Positions 33,830 to 41,713 of a stretch of 64,000 nt of DNA are shown here, piece after piece (positions within the stretch are counted from its first letter, which is position 1; every line of letters begins with the position of its first letter). The notes beneath the pieces are model-generated. The model searched no databases, was not told the DNA's origin, and saw only the letters and a list, made by a program, of their open reading frames with translations. Position numbers and translations under genes: made by a program. Source of the DNA: Streptomyces jeddahensis (GTDB taxonomy: Bacteria; Actinomycetota; Actinomycetes; Streptomycetales; Streptomycetaceae); contig NZ_LOHS01000088.1 of assembly GCF_001642995.1 (NCBI RefSeq), forward strand, positions 124,001-188,000. Reading direction: 5' to 3'.

Positions 33830-35248
33830 ATGACCGCCCAGCGCCCGCCGCTCGTCGTCGTCGGTGACGCCCTGCTGGACCAGGACATCGACGGTGACGC
33901 CACCCGCCTGGCCCCCGACGCGCCCGCACCCGTCGTCGACGTCGTGAGCGAGCACAGCCGTCCCGGCGGGGCCGCCCTCGCCGCCGCCCTGGCCGCACGG
34001 GCGGCCGGACGCGAGGTCGTCCTCGTCACGGCGCTGGGCGACGACCCCGCGAGCGAGACCGTGCGCGCCATGCTGGAGCCACGCCTCCGCCTCGTCGAAC
34101 TCCCCCTGGACGGTACGCTCGCAGTCAAGACCCGGGTACGGGCCGGGAACCGCCCGCTGGTGCGCATCGACCGCGGCGGCGGCACCCCGGGGCGGGCGGG
34201 CGACGCCGTGCGCGCCGCACTGGCCGAGGCCCGCGCCGTCCTCGTCGCCGACTACGGCCGGGGAACCGCCGCCGCCGTCCGGCACCAACTCGCCCATGCC
34301 GCCCGCCGCGTCCCGGTCGTGTGGGACCCGCACCCGCGCGGCGGCCCGCCCGTCCCCGGCGTGCGCCTGGCCACGCCGAACTCGACGGAAGCGCGCTCCC
34401 TCATCGGTGTGGAGGACGCGGACGAGTCGCTGCGCGCCCACGCGCGGAGGGGCTCCAGGCTGGCCGAGCGCTGGAGGGCCGCCGCCGTCGCCGTCACGCT
34501 GGGCGAGCGCGGAGCGATCCTGGCGCGTGCCGGAAGCGACAACCCGCTCTACGTTCCCGCGCCCCAGCCCGCGCAGGGTGACCCGTGCGGCGCCGGCGAC
34601 TGCTTCGCCGCCGCGGCCGCGGCCTCCCTCGCCGACGGCGGCCTGCCCGAGGAAGCCGTCGTGCGGGCCGTGGCCGAAGCGGCGGACTTCGTCGCCGCGG
34701 GCGGGGCGGGGAACCGGGACCTGTGGGAGACGGCGGAGCGCACGCCGCCGCCTGAAGGCCACGAACGGCATCTCACCGACGCACACGCCCTCGCCCGGTC
34801 CGTCCGCGCCCGCGGCGGCACGGTCGTGGCCACCGGCGGCTGCTTCGACCTCCTCCACGCGGGACACGTCGGGCTGCTGCAGAACGCCCGGCGCACCGGC
34901 GACTGCCTGATCGTCTGCGTCAACTCCGACGCGTGCGTCCGCCGCCTCAAGGGCCCCGGCCGGCCAATCAACCCCGTGGCCGACCGCGTACGCGTCCTGG
35001 CCGGACTCGGCTGCGTGGACGCCGTCGCCGTCTTCGACGAGGACACGCCCGAGGCGCTGCTCCGCCAACTGCGCCCGCACCTCTGGGTCAAGGGCGGCGA
35101 CTACAGCGCCGACGCACTGCCCGAGGCAGCCGCACTGCGGGAGTGGGGCGGCCAGGCCATCGTTCTGCCCTACCTGGACGGCCGCTCCACCACAGAACTG
35201 GCCCGCCGCGCGGCACTGGCCCCTCTCACACCGAGGCTCCGCCGATGA
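33830..35248 (+). CDS. hldE: Bifunctional heptose-7-phosphate kinase / heptose-1-phosphate nucleotidyltransferase
   Basis: HldE makes heptose 1,7-bisphosphate and later ADP-heptose. In 472 aa the N-terminal PfkB domain has VVVGDALLDQDIDGDATRL, SRPGGAALAAALA and the catalytic DPCGAGDCFAAA (near residue 250). The C-terminal cytidylyltransferase-like domain has GGCFDLLHAGHVGLLQ with the HxGH motif, VNSDACVRRLKGPGRP and YLDGRSTTEL. Both halves look intact. The start has GGAGG upstream, and the stop overlaps the GT9 gene (ATGA). No HldD-like epimerase is evident, so the product may stay as the D-glycero form. Confidence 0.93.
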   Translation: MTAQRPPLVVVGDALLDQDIDGDATRLAPDAPAPVVDVVSEHSRPGGAALAAALAARAAGREVVLVTALGDDPASETVRAMLEPRLRLVELPLDGTLAVKTRVRAGNRPLVRIDRGGGTPGRAGDAVRAALAEARAVLVADYGRGTAAAVRHQLAHAARRVPVVWDPHPRGGPPVPGVRLATPNSTEARSLIGVEDADESLRAHARRGSRLAERWRAAAVAVTLGERGAILARAGSDNPLYVPAPQPAQGDPCGAGDCFAAAAAASLADGGLPEEAVVRAVAEAADFVAAGGAGNRDLWETAERTPPPEGHERHLTDAHALARSVRARGGTVVATGGCFDLLHAGHVGLLQNARRTGDCLIVCVNSDACVRRLKGPGRPINPVADRVRVLAGLGCVDAVAVFDEDTPEALLRQLRPHLWVKGGDYSADALPEAAALREWGGQAIVLPYLDGRSTTELARRAALAPLTPRLRR

Positions 35249-36384
35249 CGGTGCCCTGCAGCAACACCACTCCGTACCCGCAGGTCGGCGACGGCTCGGA
35301 GTGTGTGCGGTGCGGCTGGACAGCGAGCGCACACCCCAAGGGGCCCGCCATTCCACCCCGCCTGCTCGTCCTTCGAGCCCTCGGGCTGGGCGATCTGCTC
35401 ACCGCCGTGCCCGCGCTCCGCGCGCTGCGAAGGGCCCATCCCGGTCACGAACTCGTGCTGGCCGCACCCGCCCGCACGGCCGAGGCGGCAGCGGCGACCG
35501 GAGCCGTCGACCGCCTGCTCCCCACCACCGCGGCGGGCAGGGCCGTGCCCGCCCGGATCGAGTGGGCGGGGCCGCCGCCCGACATCGCGGTGGACCTCCA
35601 CGGCAACGGGCCGCCCAGCCACCTGCTGCTCGCCACCCTGCAGCCGGGCAGGCTGCTTGCGTACGCGCACCCGGACACGCCGTGGATCACCGGCCCCGCA
35701 TGGCGCGCCGACGAACACGAACGACCCCGCTGGTGCCGCCTGCTCACCTGGTACGGCATTCCGGCCGACCCCGACGACCTACGCATCCCCGCCCCCGAGG
35801 CGCCCTCGTCCGCCCCCGGCTGCGTCGTCGTCCACCCGGGTGCGGACTCCGCGGCACGCCGCTGGCCGGCCGAGCGCTTCGCGGCCGTCGCTCGGGGGTT
35901 GCGCGCAGCCGGCCACCGGATCGTCGTCACCGCGGGGGCGGGGGAGGGGCGGCTGGGGCACGAGGTCGCCCGGCAGGCGGGCCTGCCGTCCGACGACGTA
36001 CTCGGCGGCGAGGACGACGTGCCGTTCAGCCGGCTGGCCGCCCTCGTGGCCCATGCCCGCGCGGTCGTCGTCGGCGACACCGGACTCGGGCACCTGGCCA
36101 CCGCTCTCGGCACACCGTCCGTCGTCCTCTTCGGGCCGGTCTCACCGCGGCTGTGGGGGCCGCCGCCCTCGCCGATGCACCGCGTCCTGTGGCATCCCGA
36201 TGAGGGTGACGACGACGTACGTCCGGGGGACCCCCACGGGGACCGCCCGGATGAACGGCTGCTGCGCATCACGGTGCACGAAGTGCTCGACGCCCTCGAG
36301 CGGCTCCCACAGCGGCAGCCGTCCGGTCCACCGGACGACCGGCCCTCCGCGCCCCGCGTCCGCATGGCCGAAGGGCGGCTCTGA
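35245..36384 (+). CDS. GT9 heptosyltransferase-like glycosyltransferase with N-terminal cysteine cluster
   Basis: The 379-aa protein is a second GT9 enzyme: LLVLRALGLGDLLTAVPALR, ADSAARRWPAERFA, VVTAGAGE and VVGDTGLGHLATALGTPSVV match ADP-heptose transferases. Unusually, about 35 residues precede the domain and hold cysteines in VPCSNTT and CVRCGW, a possible small metal site. The ATG overlaps the hldE stop. It is the last gene of the glycan cluster. Confidence 0.88.
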   Translation: MTVPCSNTTPYPQVGDGSECVRCGWTASAHPKGPAIPPRLLVLRALGLGDLLTAVPALRALRRAHPGHELVLAAPARTAEAAAATGAVDRLLPTTAAGRAVPARIEWAGPPPDIAVDLHGNGPPSHLLLATLQPGRLLAYAHPDTPWITGPAWRADEHERPRWCRLLTWYGIPADPDDLRIPAPEAPSSAPGCVVVHPGADSAARRWPAERFAAVARGLRAAGHRIVVTAGAGEGRLGHEVARQAGLPSDDVLGGEDDVPFSRLAALVAHARAVVVGDTGLGHLATALGTPSVVLFGPVSPRLWGPPPSPMHRVLWHPDEGDDDVRPGDPHGDRPDERLLRITVHEVLDALERLPQRQPSGPPDDRPSAPRVRMAEGRL

Positions 36385-36521
36385 CGGATGCCGCCCCGCC
36401 ACCTGTCCGCCACTGGAGGGACACGGCCGCCGCACCCCACGCGCGGCAGCCGGGACCTGCGGCCGAGCGGCGTTACCGTCCGTCGGTACGCCCGTGGAGC
36501 GCCGGACGGGAGGCCATTTGG

Positions 36522-36947
36522 ATGCCATGGCGATGGCAGTGGGGGGCAGCGGCGGCGACCGGAGCCGCCCTGGTGCTGACGACTGGGTGCGGGGCGGTGG
36601 AGGAGCGGCGTACGGCGGCCATGGCGGCGGCCCTGGACTTCGAACGGGCCCTGGGCGTGCGGGACGGAGGCGCCGTATGCCAGGCGCTGGCGCCGGAGAC
36701 CCGGGAGGAGGTCGCGCAGTCCGCCAAGAAGTCGTGCGCGCAGGGAATCCTGGACGAGGAGGTGCCGTCCGCCGACGCGGTACCGGAAGACGTCCAGAGC
36801 GTCGACGTCGCCGGACGGCAGGCCCGCGTCGTGTTCCCGGCGGACACCCTGTTCCTGTCGCAGTTCCCCGGCGGCTGGAAGGTCGTCGCGGCCGGGTGCA
36901 CCCCGCGCCCGCAGCGCCCCTACCGGTGCACGCTGAAGGGCGGGTGA
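36522..36947 (+). CDS. Small putative lipoprotein
   Basis: A 141-aa secreted protein with a signal and lipobox (VLTTGCGAVEE, acylated Cys near residue 23). The mature part has an AMAAALDFERALGVRDG helix, then a small domain with three further cysteines (VCQAL, KSCAQG, AAGCTP) and a last Cys in YRCTLKGG. GGGAGG lies eight bases before the ATG. No known domain is recognised. It heads a short row with a tiny membrane peptide and a DUF6766 protein. Confidence 0.82.
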   Translation: MPWRWQWGAAAATGAALVLTTGCGAVEERRTAAMAAALDFERALGVRDGGAVCQALAPETREEVAQSAKKSCAQGILDEEVPSADAVPEDVQSVDVAGRQARVVFPADTLFLSQFPGGWKVVAAGCTPRPQRPYRCTLKGG

Positions 36948-36954
36948 GGGCCTC

Positions 36955-37038
36955 ATGCGCGTCATGTTCACGCTGTGCCTGCTGGTGATCGCGGGCGGCC
37001 TGGCCTACTGCATCACGCTGGGGGTGCTGCGCCGATGA
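36955..37038 (+). CDS. 27-residue membrane peptide coupled to DUF6766 gene
   Basis: ATG 36955 is preceded by GGTGAGGG and encodes 27 residues, mostly one hydrophobic helix (MFTLCLLVIAGGLAYCITLG) ending LRR. Its stop overlaps the start of the DUF6766 gene in an ATGA. The ribosome site, the coupling and the membrane-helix composition together support a real small gene, perhaps a partner or translation-coupling leader. Confidence 0.6.
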   Translation: MRVMFTLCLLVIAGGLAYCITLGVLRR

Positions 37039-37715
37039 CCGTGCGGCGCTTTCTGCGGGACAACGGCCTGGGACTGGCCTTCGGGACGGCTTTCCTCCTC
37101 GCCGTGATCGGACAGGCCTTCGCCGGACACGCCGAATTCAACAACCAGCTCACCGCAGACGGCCTCCAGCCCGTCAGCATCGGCGACTACATCGCCTCCT
37201 CCGACTTCGGAGTCGACGTCATGGAGAACTGGCAGTCCGAATACCTGCAGTTCTTCCTCTACGTCTTCCTCACCGTCTGGCTGGTCCAGCGCGGCTCGCC
37301 GGAGTCCAAGAGCGTGGACAAGATCGGTGTGGAATCCGACAAGGACCAGCGCGTCGGCCCGCACGCACGACCGGACTCCCCACGCTGGGCGGCCGCCGGA
37401 GGCATGCGCCTCAAGGTGTACGCGAGTTCGCTGGGCCAGGTGATGGGCGCCATCTTCGTCCTCTCCTGGCTCGCCCAGTCGATCACCGGTGTCTCCGCCT
37501 ACAACGAGGAACAGCTGAGGCAGCTTCAGCCGCCCATCAGCTGGCCGGATTACATCGTCTCCGCCGATTTCTGGAGCCGAACGCTGCAGAACTGGCAGTC
37601 CGAATTCCTCGCCATCGCGTCCATGGCCATCCTCTCGATCTATCTGCGACAGCGCGGTTCACCGGAATCCAAGCCCGTGGGTGCGCCGCACCATGCGACC
37701 GGAGTGGAAGGCTGA
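37035..37715 (+). CDS. DUF6766-family membrane protein with internal duplication
   Basis: This 226-aa protein has two related halves. Each has a helix, a Q-x-L-Q-P stretch, a DYI-S-DF segment, NWQSE, a second helix and QRGSPESK. Four helices are expected in total. The repeated motif lies at about residues 40-92 and 158-217. Function is unknown. The ATG overlaps the 27-residue peptide gene, and the next gene starts 5 bp after the stop. Confidence 0.85.
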   Translation: MTVRRFLRDNGLGLAFGTAFLLAVIGQAFAGHAEFNNQLTADGLQPVSIGDYIASSDFGVDVMENWQSEYLQFFLYVFLTVWLVQRGSPESKSVDKIGVESDKDQRVGPHARPDSPRWAAAGGMRLKVYASSLGQVMGAIFVLSWLAQSITGVSAYNEEQLRQLQPPISWPDYIVSADFWSRTLQNWQSEFLAIASMAILSIYLRQRGSPESKPVGAPHHATGVEG

Positions 37716-37719
37716 GCAG

Positions 37720-38553
37720 ATGAACCCCAGCGACACGAGCCCGCCGGAGGCCACGGGCGAAGCCGTGACCCGGGTCGCGGTGGTCACCGGCGCGGACTCC
37801 GGGATCGGGCGCGCCACCGCCGTCCGCCTCGCGGCCCACGGCATGGACATCGGCATCACCTGGCACCGCGACCTCGCAGGGGCGGAAGGGACGGCCGCCG
37901 AGGTGCGCGAGCTCGGCCGCCGCGCCGAACTCGAGCAGATGGACCTCACCCGGCTGCCCGATGCGGCCGAGGCCGTGGACCGCCTCGCCGATCGACTCGG
38001 CCGCATCGACGTGCTGGTCAACAACGCGGGCACCGGCACCATGACCCCGTTCCTCGACCTCGACCACGCCACCGTGCAGCAGGTGATCGACGTCGATCTC
38101 GTCGGCCCCTTCCTGTGCACCCAGCGGGCGGCCCGCCGCATGATCCGTCAGGGGAGCGGGGGTGCCGTCGTCAACGTGACCAGCGTTCACGAGCACCAGC
38201 CGCGCGTGGGCGCCGCGCCGTACTGCGCGGCGAAGGGCGGGCTCGGACTGCTGACCCAGGTCATGGCGCTGGAACTGGCCGAACACGGCATCCGCGCCAA
38301 CGCCGTGGCACCAGGCGAGATCGCCACGCCGATGACCGGCCAGGAGGACACGGACGTCCGGACGGAGCGGCGGCCCGGCGTACCCCTCGGTCGGCCCGGT
38401 GACGCGCGGGAGGTCGCCGCCGTGATCGCGTTCCTGGCAAGCGATGACGCGAGCTATGTCACGGGCGCGTCCTGGGTCGTGGACGGCGGCATGCTCCGCA
38501 TGGGCCCGCAGGCCGGTTCCCACTTGGAGAACGACTCCTGGCGCCGACCCTGA
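37720..38553 (+). CDS. SDR oxidoreductase (glucose-dehydrogenase-like)
   Basis: A 277-aa classical SDR: VVTGADSGIGRATAVRLA, VLVNNAGTGTM, catalytic Ser in VNVTSVHEHQ, and Y/K in PYCAAKGG. The C-terminal YVTGASWVVDGGM is typical of family members. Substrate unknown. ATG 37720 follows the DUF6766 stop by 5 bp; a longer frame from 37681 would overlap that gene. It ends before a strong hairpin shared with the convergent gene. Confidence 0.9.
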   Translation: MNPSDTSPPEATGEAVTRVAVVTGADSGIGRATAVRLAAHGMDIGITWHRDLAGAEGTAAEVRELGRRAELEQMDLTRLPDAAEAVDRLADRLGRIDVLVNNAGTGTMTPFLDLDHATVQQVIDVDLVGPFLCTQRAARRMIRQGSGGAVVNVTSVHEHQPRVGAAPYCAAKGGLGLLTQVMALELAEHGIRANAVAPGEIATPMTGQEDTDVRTERRPGVPLGRPGDAREVAAVIAFLASDDASYVTGASWVVDGGMLRMGPQAGSHLENDSWRRP

Positions 38554-38638
38554 CGGGACTGACAGCGCTGGCGTCTGCAGCTCGGTTCGCCGGTTTGCCC
38601 CGTGGCTCGGTCGGTCGGTGCCCGTACCCGGGACGAGC

Positions 38639-38673
38639 GTGACCCGGGCCGCCGGCCCAGCGGCCCGGGTCAC
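38639..38673. terminator. Bidirectional terminator between convergent genes
   Basis: A perfect 14-bp stem, GTGACCCGGGCCGC (38639-38652) with GCGGCCCGGGTCAC (38660-38673), closes on a 7-base loop. It lies between the SDR stop and the end of the opposing ChaB/Rho-N gene. Confidence 0.8.
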
Positions 38674-38717
38674 GGGTCTCCGTCGCTGTGAGCGCTCTCA
38701 GCTCTACCCGAGTGTTC

Positions 38718-39131
38718 TCAGCGCTCGCGCGCCTTGCGCGTCCGCGAGCGGTTCTCCTTGCGAATGGCGTCCAGCAGCTCGGCCTTGCTCATCCGCGACC
38801 GGCCGTCGATGTCCAGCTTGCCGGCCACTTCGTAGAGCCGCTCCTTCGATGCCTGCTCGTCGACCCCCTCGCCGCTGCGGGCCTCCTTGTCCCGCGGCGT
38901 GGCGGCCCGGGGATCGGACGGGCCCTTGCGGCCCTTCTCCTTCCGCTCCCAGTGGTCGCCGACCTTCTCGTACTTGTGCTTCAGCGCGCTGTAGGCCACG
39001 CGGTGTGACCGCTCGCCTTCCCCGTACGTCTCCACGGCGGAGTCGTGCGCCTTGATCCAGGTGCGCTGCGCGTCCTCGGGTGAGCGCCGCAGCGTCGAAG
39101 GGAGCTCTTCACGGCCTGGCACGGGGATCAC
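38718..39131 (-). CDS. ChaB-domain and Rho-N-domain protein
   Basis: The 137-aa protein has a ChaB-like N-terminal domain (LPSTLRRSPEDAQRTWIKAH to about residue 62, including VAYSALKHKYEKVGDHW), a charged linker, and a C-terminal Rho-N/SAP-like motif (KERLYEVAGKLDIDGRSRMS). The combination suggests nucleic-acid binding; ChaB itself is linked to cation stress, but the activity is not established. The GTG start at 39131 follows AAGG. A SigB-like promoter motif lies just upstream. Confidence 0.85.
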   Translation of the reverse strand: MIPVPGREELPSTLRRSPEDAQRTWIKAHDSAVETYGEGERSHRVAYSALKHKYEKVGDHWERKEKGRKGPSDPRAATPRDKEARSGEGVDEQASKERLYEVAGKLDIDGRSRMSKAELLDAIRKENRSRTRKARER

Positions 39132-39155
39132 CTACCTTCTCCGAACGAAGTCCGG

Positions 39156-39180
39156 GTTCCCGTCGGCCTGCTGCCGAAAC
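39156..39180 (-). promoter_or_regulatory. SigB-like promoter before ChaB/Rho-N gene
   Basis: On the minus strand GTTT (39180-39177) and GGGAAC (39161-39156) are 15 bp apart, as in SigB-class stress promoters. The leader to the GTG start would be only about 17 nt. Confidence 0.45.
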
Positions 39181-39190
39181 TGGTCCCGTA

Positions 39191-39919
39191 TCAGGCACCT
39201 GAGACGAGGTCCTGCAACCAGGCGGGGCGCGCCGGCCCCAGGCGGACGTTTCCCATGGCCTCGGAGTAGTGGACGAGTGGCTCGCCGCCGGGAGGCGGCA
39301 GGCCCGCGGCGGTGATCAGGTTCTCCGTCAGGTCCTCCAGCGTGGCGCTGCTCAGCGCCCATGGGGCGTGCCGTATGGGAATCTCGAACACCGTTGCCAG
39401 TCGCCAGGTGTAGGCCCGCCAGCGCCCGCAGAGCCAGATGTCGAGCTCCGTCGGACTGATGGGCGGGCCTGGGCGGACGACCAGGCGGTAGGAGGGCCCG
39501 CCGCCTCGCCGGGTGCCCGCGTAGGACACGGTGTCATCCGCCTCGGTCACACTGAGGTCGGCGACGTGGTACGGCGCGCCGACCACGCGGGCGGCCAGCA
39601 TCACGGGGTTGGCGACCTCGCTGGACAGGAACCACACCCCGTCCCGCCCACCCGGCCACCGCACATAAGTGCGCAGGTTGGTCGTGGGGAAAGGGGCCAG
39701 GGACGGTGCCAGAGGGACGTACGCCGGACGCACACCGGCCATGAGGAACGGCGTGAGACTGACCCAGGCCGCGCCGTCCCACTCGTCCACGATGAGGCCG
39801 TCGGGCAGCAGCTTCTGCACCTCGTCCGGCGGGAAACGCCAGTGCACGAAGGTCTGTTTGAGCAGCTCTGCTCGCAGAACCGGGAGGCGGATGCGGTGAT
39901 CCGGCGCCGTGGATGCCAC
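39191..39919 (-). CDS. DUF2071 (YqjF-like) protein
   Basis: The 242-aa protein matches DUF2071: FVHWRFPPDEVQKLLPDGL, WVSLTPFLMAGVRP, TNLRTYVRWPGG and GVWFLSSEVANPVML, an acetoacetate-decarboxylase-like fold of unknown activity. The start is GTG. It stands between the ChaB/Rho-N gene (59 bp downstream) and an SDR gene on the same strand and may share a transcript with either. Confidence 0.88.
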   Translation of the reverse strand: MASTAPDHRIRLPVLRAELLKQTFVHWRFPPDEVQKLLPDGLIVDEWDGAAWVSLTPFLMAGVRPAYVPLAPSLAPFPTTNLRTYVRWPGGRDGVWFLSSEVANPVMLAARVVGAPYHVADLSVTEADDTVSYAGTRRGGGPSYRLVVRPGPPISPTELDIWLCGRWRAYTWRLATVFEIPIRHAPWALSSATLEDLTENLITAAGLPPPGGEPLVHYSEAMGNVRLGPARPAWLQDLVSGA

Positions 39920-39988
39920 GGCGCACGAGTGCCCAGCCTGGCGGCGACGAACCGCCCCGCCCGGCGGCGGCCAACCGTAGTGCAGCGG

Positions 39989-40873
39989 CTACGGCAGAGG
40001 GACGCCGCCCGTCGCGTTGAGGATCTCGGCCGTGATGTAGCTCGCCTCCTCGGATGCGAGGAAGACGTAGGCGGGGGCCATCTCGGCGGGCTGCGCCGGG
40101 CGCTGCAGCGGGGACTGCTTCCCGAACTCGGTGGTGTCGGGCAGCGTCGCCGGGATGAGCGGCGTCCATACCGGGCCGGGCGCCACGGCGTTGACGCGGA
40201 TGCCCCGGGGAGCCAGCTGTGCGGCGAGGCCCTGGGTGAACGTGACGATGGCGCCCTTGGTGGTGGCGTAGTCGAGCAGATGCGGTTTCGGCTTGTACGC
40301 CTGCACGGACGTGCTGTTGATGATGCTGCCGCCCTCGGGGATGTGCGGCAGGGACATCTTGCAGAGCCAGAACATCCCGTAGAGGTTGGTGCGCATCACA
40401 CGGTCGAACTGCTCGGTGGTGATCGCCTCGATCCCCTCGGACTGCGCCATCTGGTAGGCGGCGTTGTTGACCAGGACGTCGATGCCGCCGAACTCCGCGA
40501 CCGCACGGTCGACCAGGCTCCGGCAGGCGCTCTCCTCCCGGATGTCGCACTCCACCGGCACCGCCCGCCGCCCGGCGTCCTCGACGAGCTGCGCGGTCTC
40601 CTGAGCGTCCTTCTCCTCCTCGGCCAGATGGCTGAACAGGACGTCGGCGCCCTCGCGGGCGAAGGCGAGCGCCACGGCCCGCCCTATCCCCGAGTCACCG
40701 CCGGTGATGACGGTGCGGCGGCCTTTCAGCCGCCCGCTGCCCCGGTAGGACTCCTCACCGTGATCGGGCCGCGGGGCCATACTGCCGGTCAGCCCGGGGT
40801 GCGGCTGGTCCTGCTGCGGGAACTCCGGCTGCGGGTACTTCTCGACGGGGTTCTCCTGCTGTGCGTCGCTCAT
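39989..40873 (-). CDS. SDR oxidoreductase (YhdF/YghA-like stress type)
   Basis: A 294-aa SDR with a hydrophilic N-terminal tail (NPVEKYPQPEFPQQDQPHPG) and the core VITGGDSGIGRAVALAFA, NNAAYQMA, Ser in INSTSVQAYKPKP, and Y/K in DYATTKGA. The long PQ-rich tail is typical of the general-stress SDR subgroup that includes B. subtilis YhdF and YhxC and E. coli YghA. ATG 40873 has AGAGGA eight bases upstream, which excludes the longer frame. A SigB-like promoter motif lies 88 bp upstream. Confidence 0.9.
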   Translation of the reverse strand: MSDAQQENPVEKYPQPEFPQQDQPHPGLTGSMAPRPDHGEESYRGSGRLKGRRTVITGGDSGIGRAVALAFAREGADVLFSHLAEEEKDAQETAQLVEDAGRRAVPVECDIREESACRSLVDRAVAEFGGIDVLVNNAAYQMAQSEGIEAITTEQFDRVMRTNLYGMFWLCKMSLPHIPEGGSIINSTSVQAYKPKPHLLDYATTKGAIVTFTQGLAAQLAPRGIRVNAVAPGPVWTPLIPATLPDTTEFGKQSPLQRPAQPAEMAPAYVFLASEEASYITAEILNATGGVPLP

Positions 40874-40960
40874 GACCGTCGTCCTCTCGCCGTGATGCCT
40901 GCGGCGGAGCCGGGGAGAGCGGACAACCGGTCTTCCCCCAGGTCCGGCCGGGGAGGCCGG

Positions 40961-40985
40961 GTACCCGCGGGCCCGCGGGACTAAC
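40961..40985 (-). promoter_or_regulatory. SigB-like promoter before stress-type SDR
   Basis: On the minus strand GTTA (40985-40982) and GGGTAC (40966-40961) are separated by 15 bp, fitting the SigB-class pattern. The gene family downstream is a known general-stress group. Confidence 0.5.
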
Positions 40986-41123
40986 GGCAAGCGATCGCCT
41001 CAGGGCGGTGATCGCATGAGCCGAGCGGGAGATCGATGAGCCGAAGCGTCGTGGACGGGGCGAGGGCCGGGAGGACGGACGGGGAGCCAGGCAGCCCGCT
41101 CCCGTGGCCCTCGCCGCCGTGGT

Positions 41124-41546
41124 TCAGCCGCTGATCTGCTTCGGTCCAGTGCCTCCGGTGATCTGGATCTTACGGGGCTTGGCCTGCTCCGCCACCGGGA
41201 TGCGCAGCGTCAGGACGCCCGCGTCGTACGAGGCGTCGATGCGCTCGGTGTCGAGGCTCTCGCCGAGGAACAGCTGACGGCTGAAGGAGCCCGTCGGCCG
41301 CTCGGCCGCGATCATCTCCGCATCCTCGGGGGCCGGGGAGCGGCGCTCGGCGTGGACGGTCAGGACGTTCCGCTCGACGTCGAGGTCGATCGAGTCGGGG
41401 TCGATGCCGGGAAGGTCGAAGTGGACCACGAAGTCGTCGCCGGAGCGGTAGGCGTCCATCGGCATGGCCGCCGGCCGGGCGACGGTCCCGAAGACCTGCT
41501 GGGTGAGGCGGTCCAGCTCCCGGAAGGGGTCGGTACGCATGAGCAT
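41124..41546 (-). CDS. Hsp20 / alpha-crystallin small heat-shock protein
   Basis: A holdase chaperone that binds unfolding proteins without ATP. The protein (about 140 aa) has the N-terminal FRELDRLTQQVFG, an alpha-crystallin domain (DDFVVHFDLPGIDPDSIDLD to VLTLRIPV), and the C-terminal IxI motif in KIQITG used for oligomer assembly. The AGGAG site fits ATG 41546 or GTG 41549 better than ATG 41555, which touches it. A near-consensus promoter and an HspR-type inverted repeat lie upstream, so heat induction is likely. Confidence 0.93.
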   Translation of the reverse strand: MLMRTDPFRELDRLTQQVFGTVARPAAMPMDAYRSGDDFVVHFDLPGIDPDSIDLDVERNVLTVHAERRSPAPEDAEMIAAERPTGSFSRQLFLGESLDTERIDASYDAGVLTLRIPVAEQAKPRKIQITGGTGPKQISG

Positions 41547-41599
41547 CACGGCCATCTCCTCTCGTGCGGCAGTGGGTCTGCGATGCCCTTACGCACACT

Positions 41600-41628
41600 T
41601 ATATAACGCGGAGGAGGAAAGTTGACAA
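41600..41628 (-). promoter_or_regulatory. Near-consensus promoter of hsp20
   Basis: On the minus strand TTGTCA (41628-41623) is followed after exactly 17 bp by TATATA (41605-41600), a strong housekeeping-type promoter in AT-rich context. The leader is about 50 nt. The -35 box overlaps the HAIR-like repeat. Confidence 0.75.
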
Positions 41629-41641
41629 GGCCGGACTCAAG
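41621..41641. promoter_or_regulatory. HAIR-like operator (HspR site)
   Basis: On the minus strand CTTGAGT (41641-41635), a 7-bp spacer and TGTCAAC (41627-41621) match the HspR inverted repeat CTTGAGT-N7-ACTCAAG perfectly in the first half and in the central TCAA of the second. It covers the -35 box, so a bound repressor would block the promoter. Confidence 0.55.
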
Positions 41642-41713
41642 GTGCGGGGGGATCCGCTGGTCAAGCCGGCGTGACCGGCAGCTGAGCAGGCCTTGCCCGG
41701 CGGTGCCTCGCGG

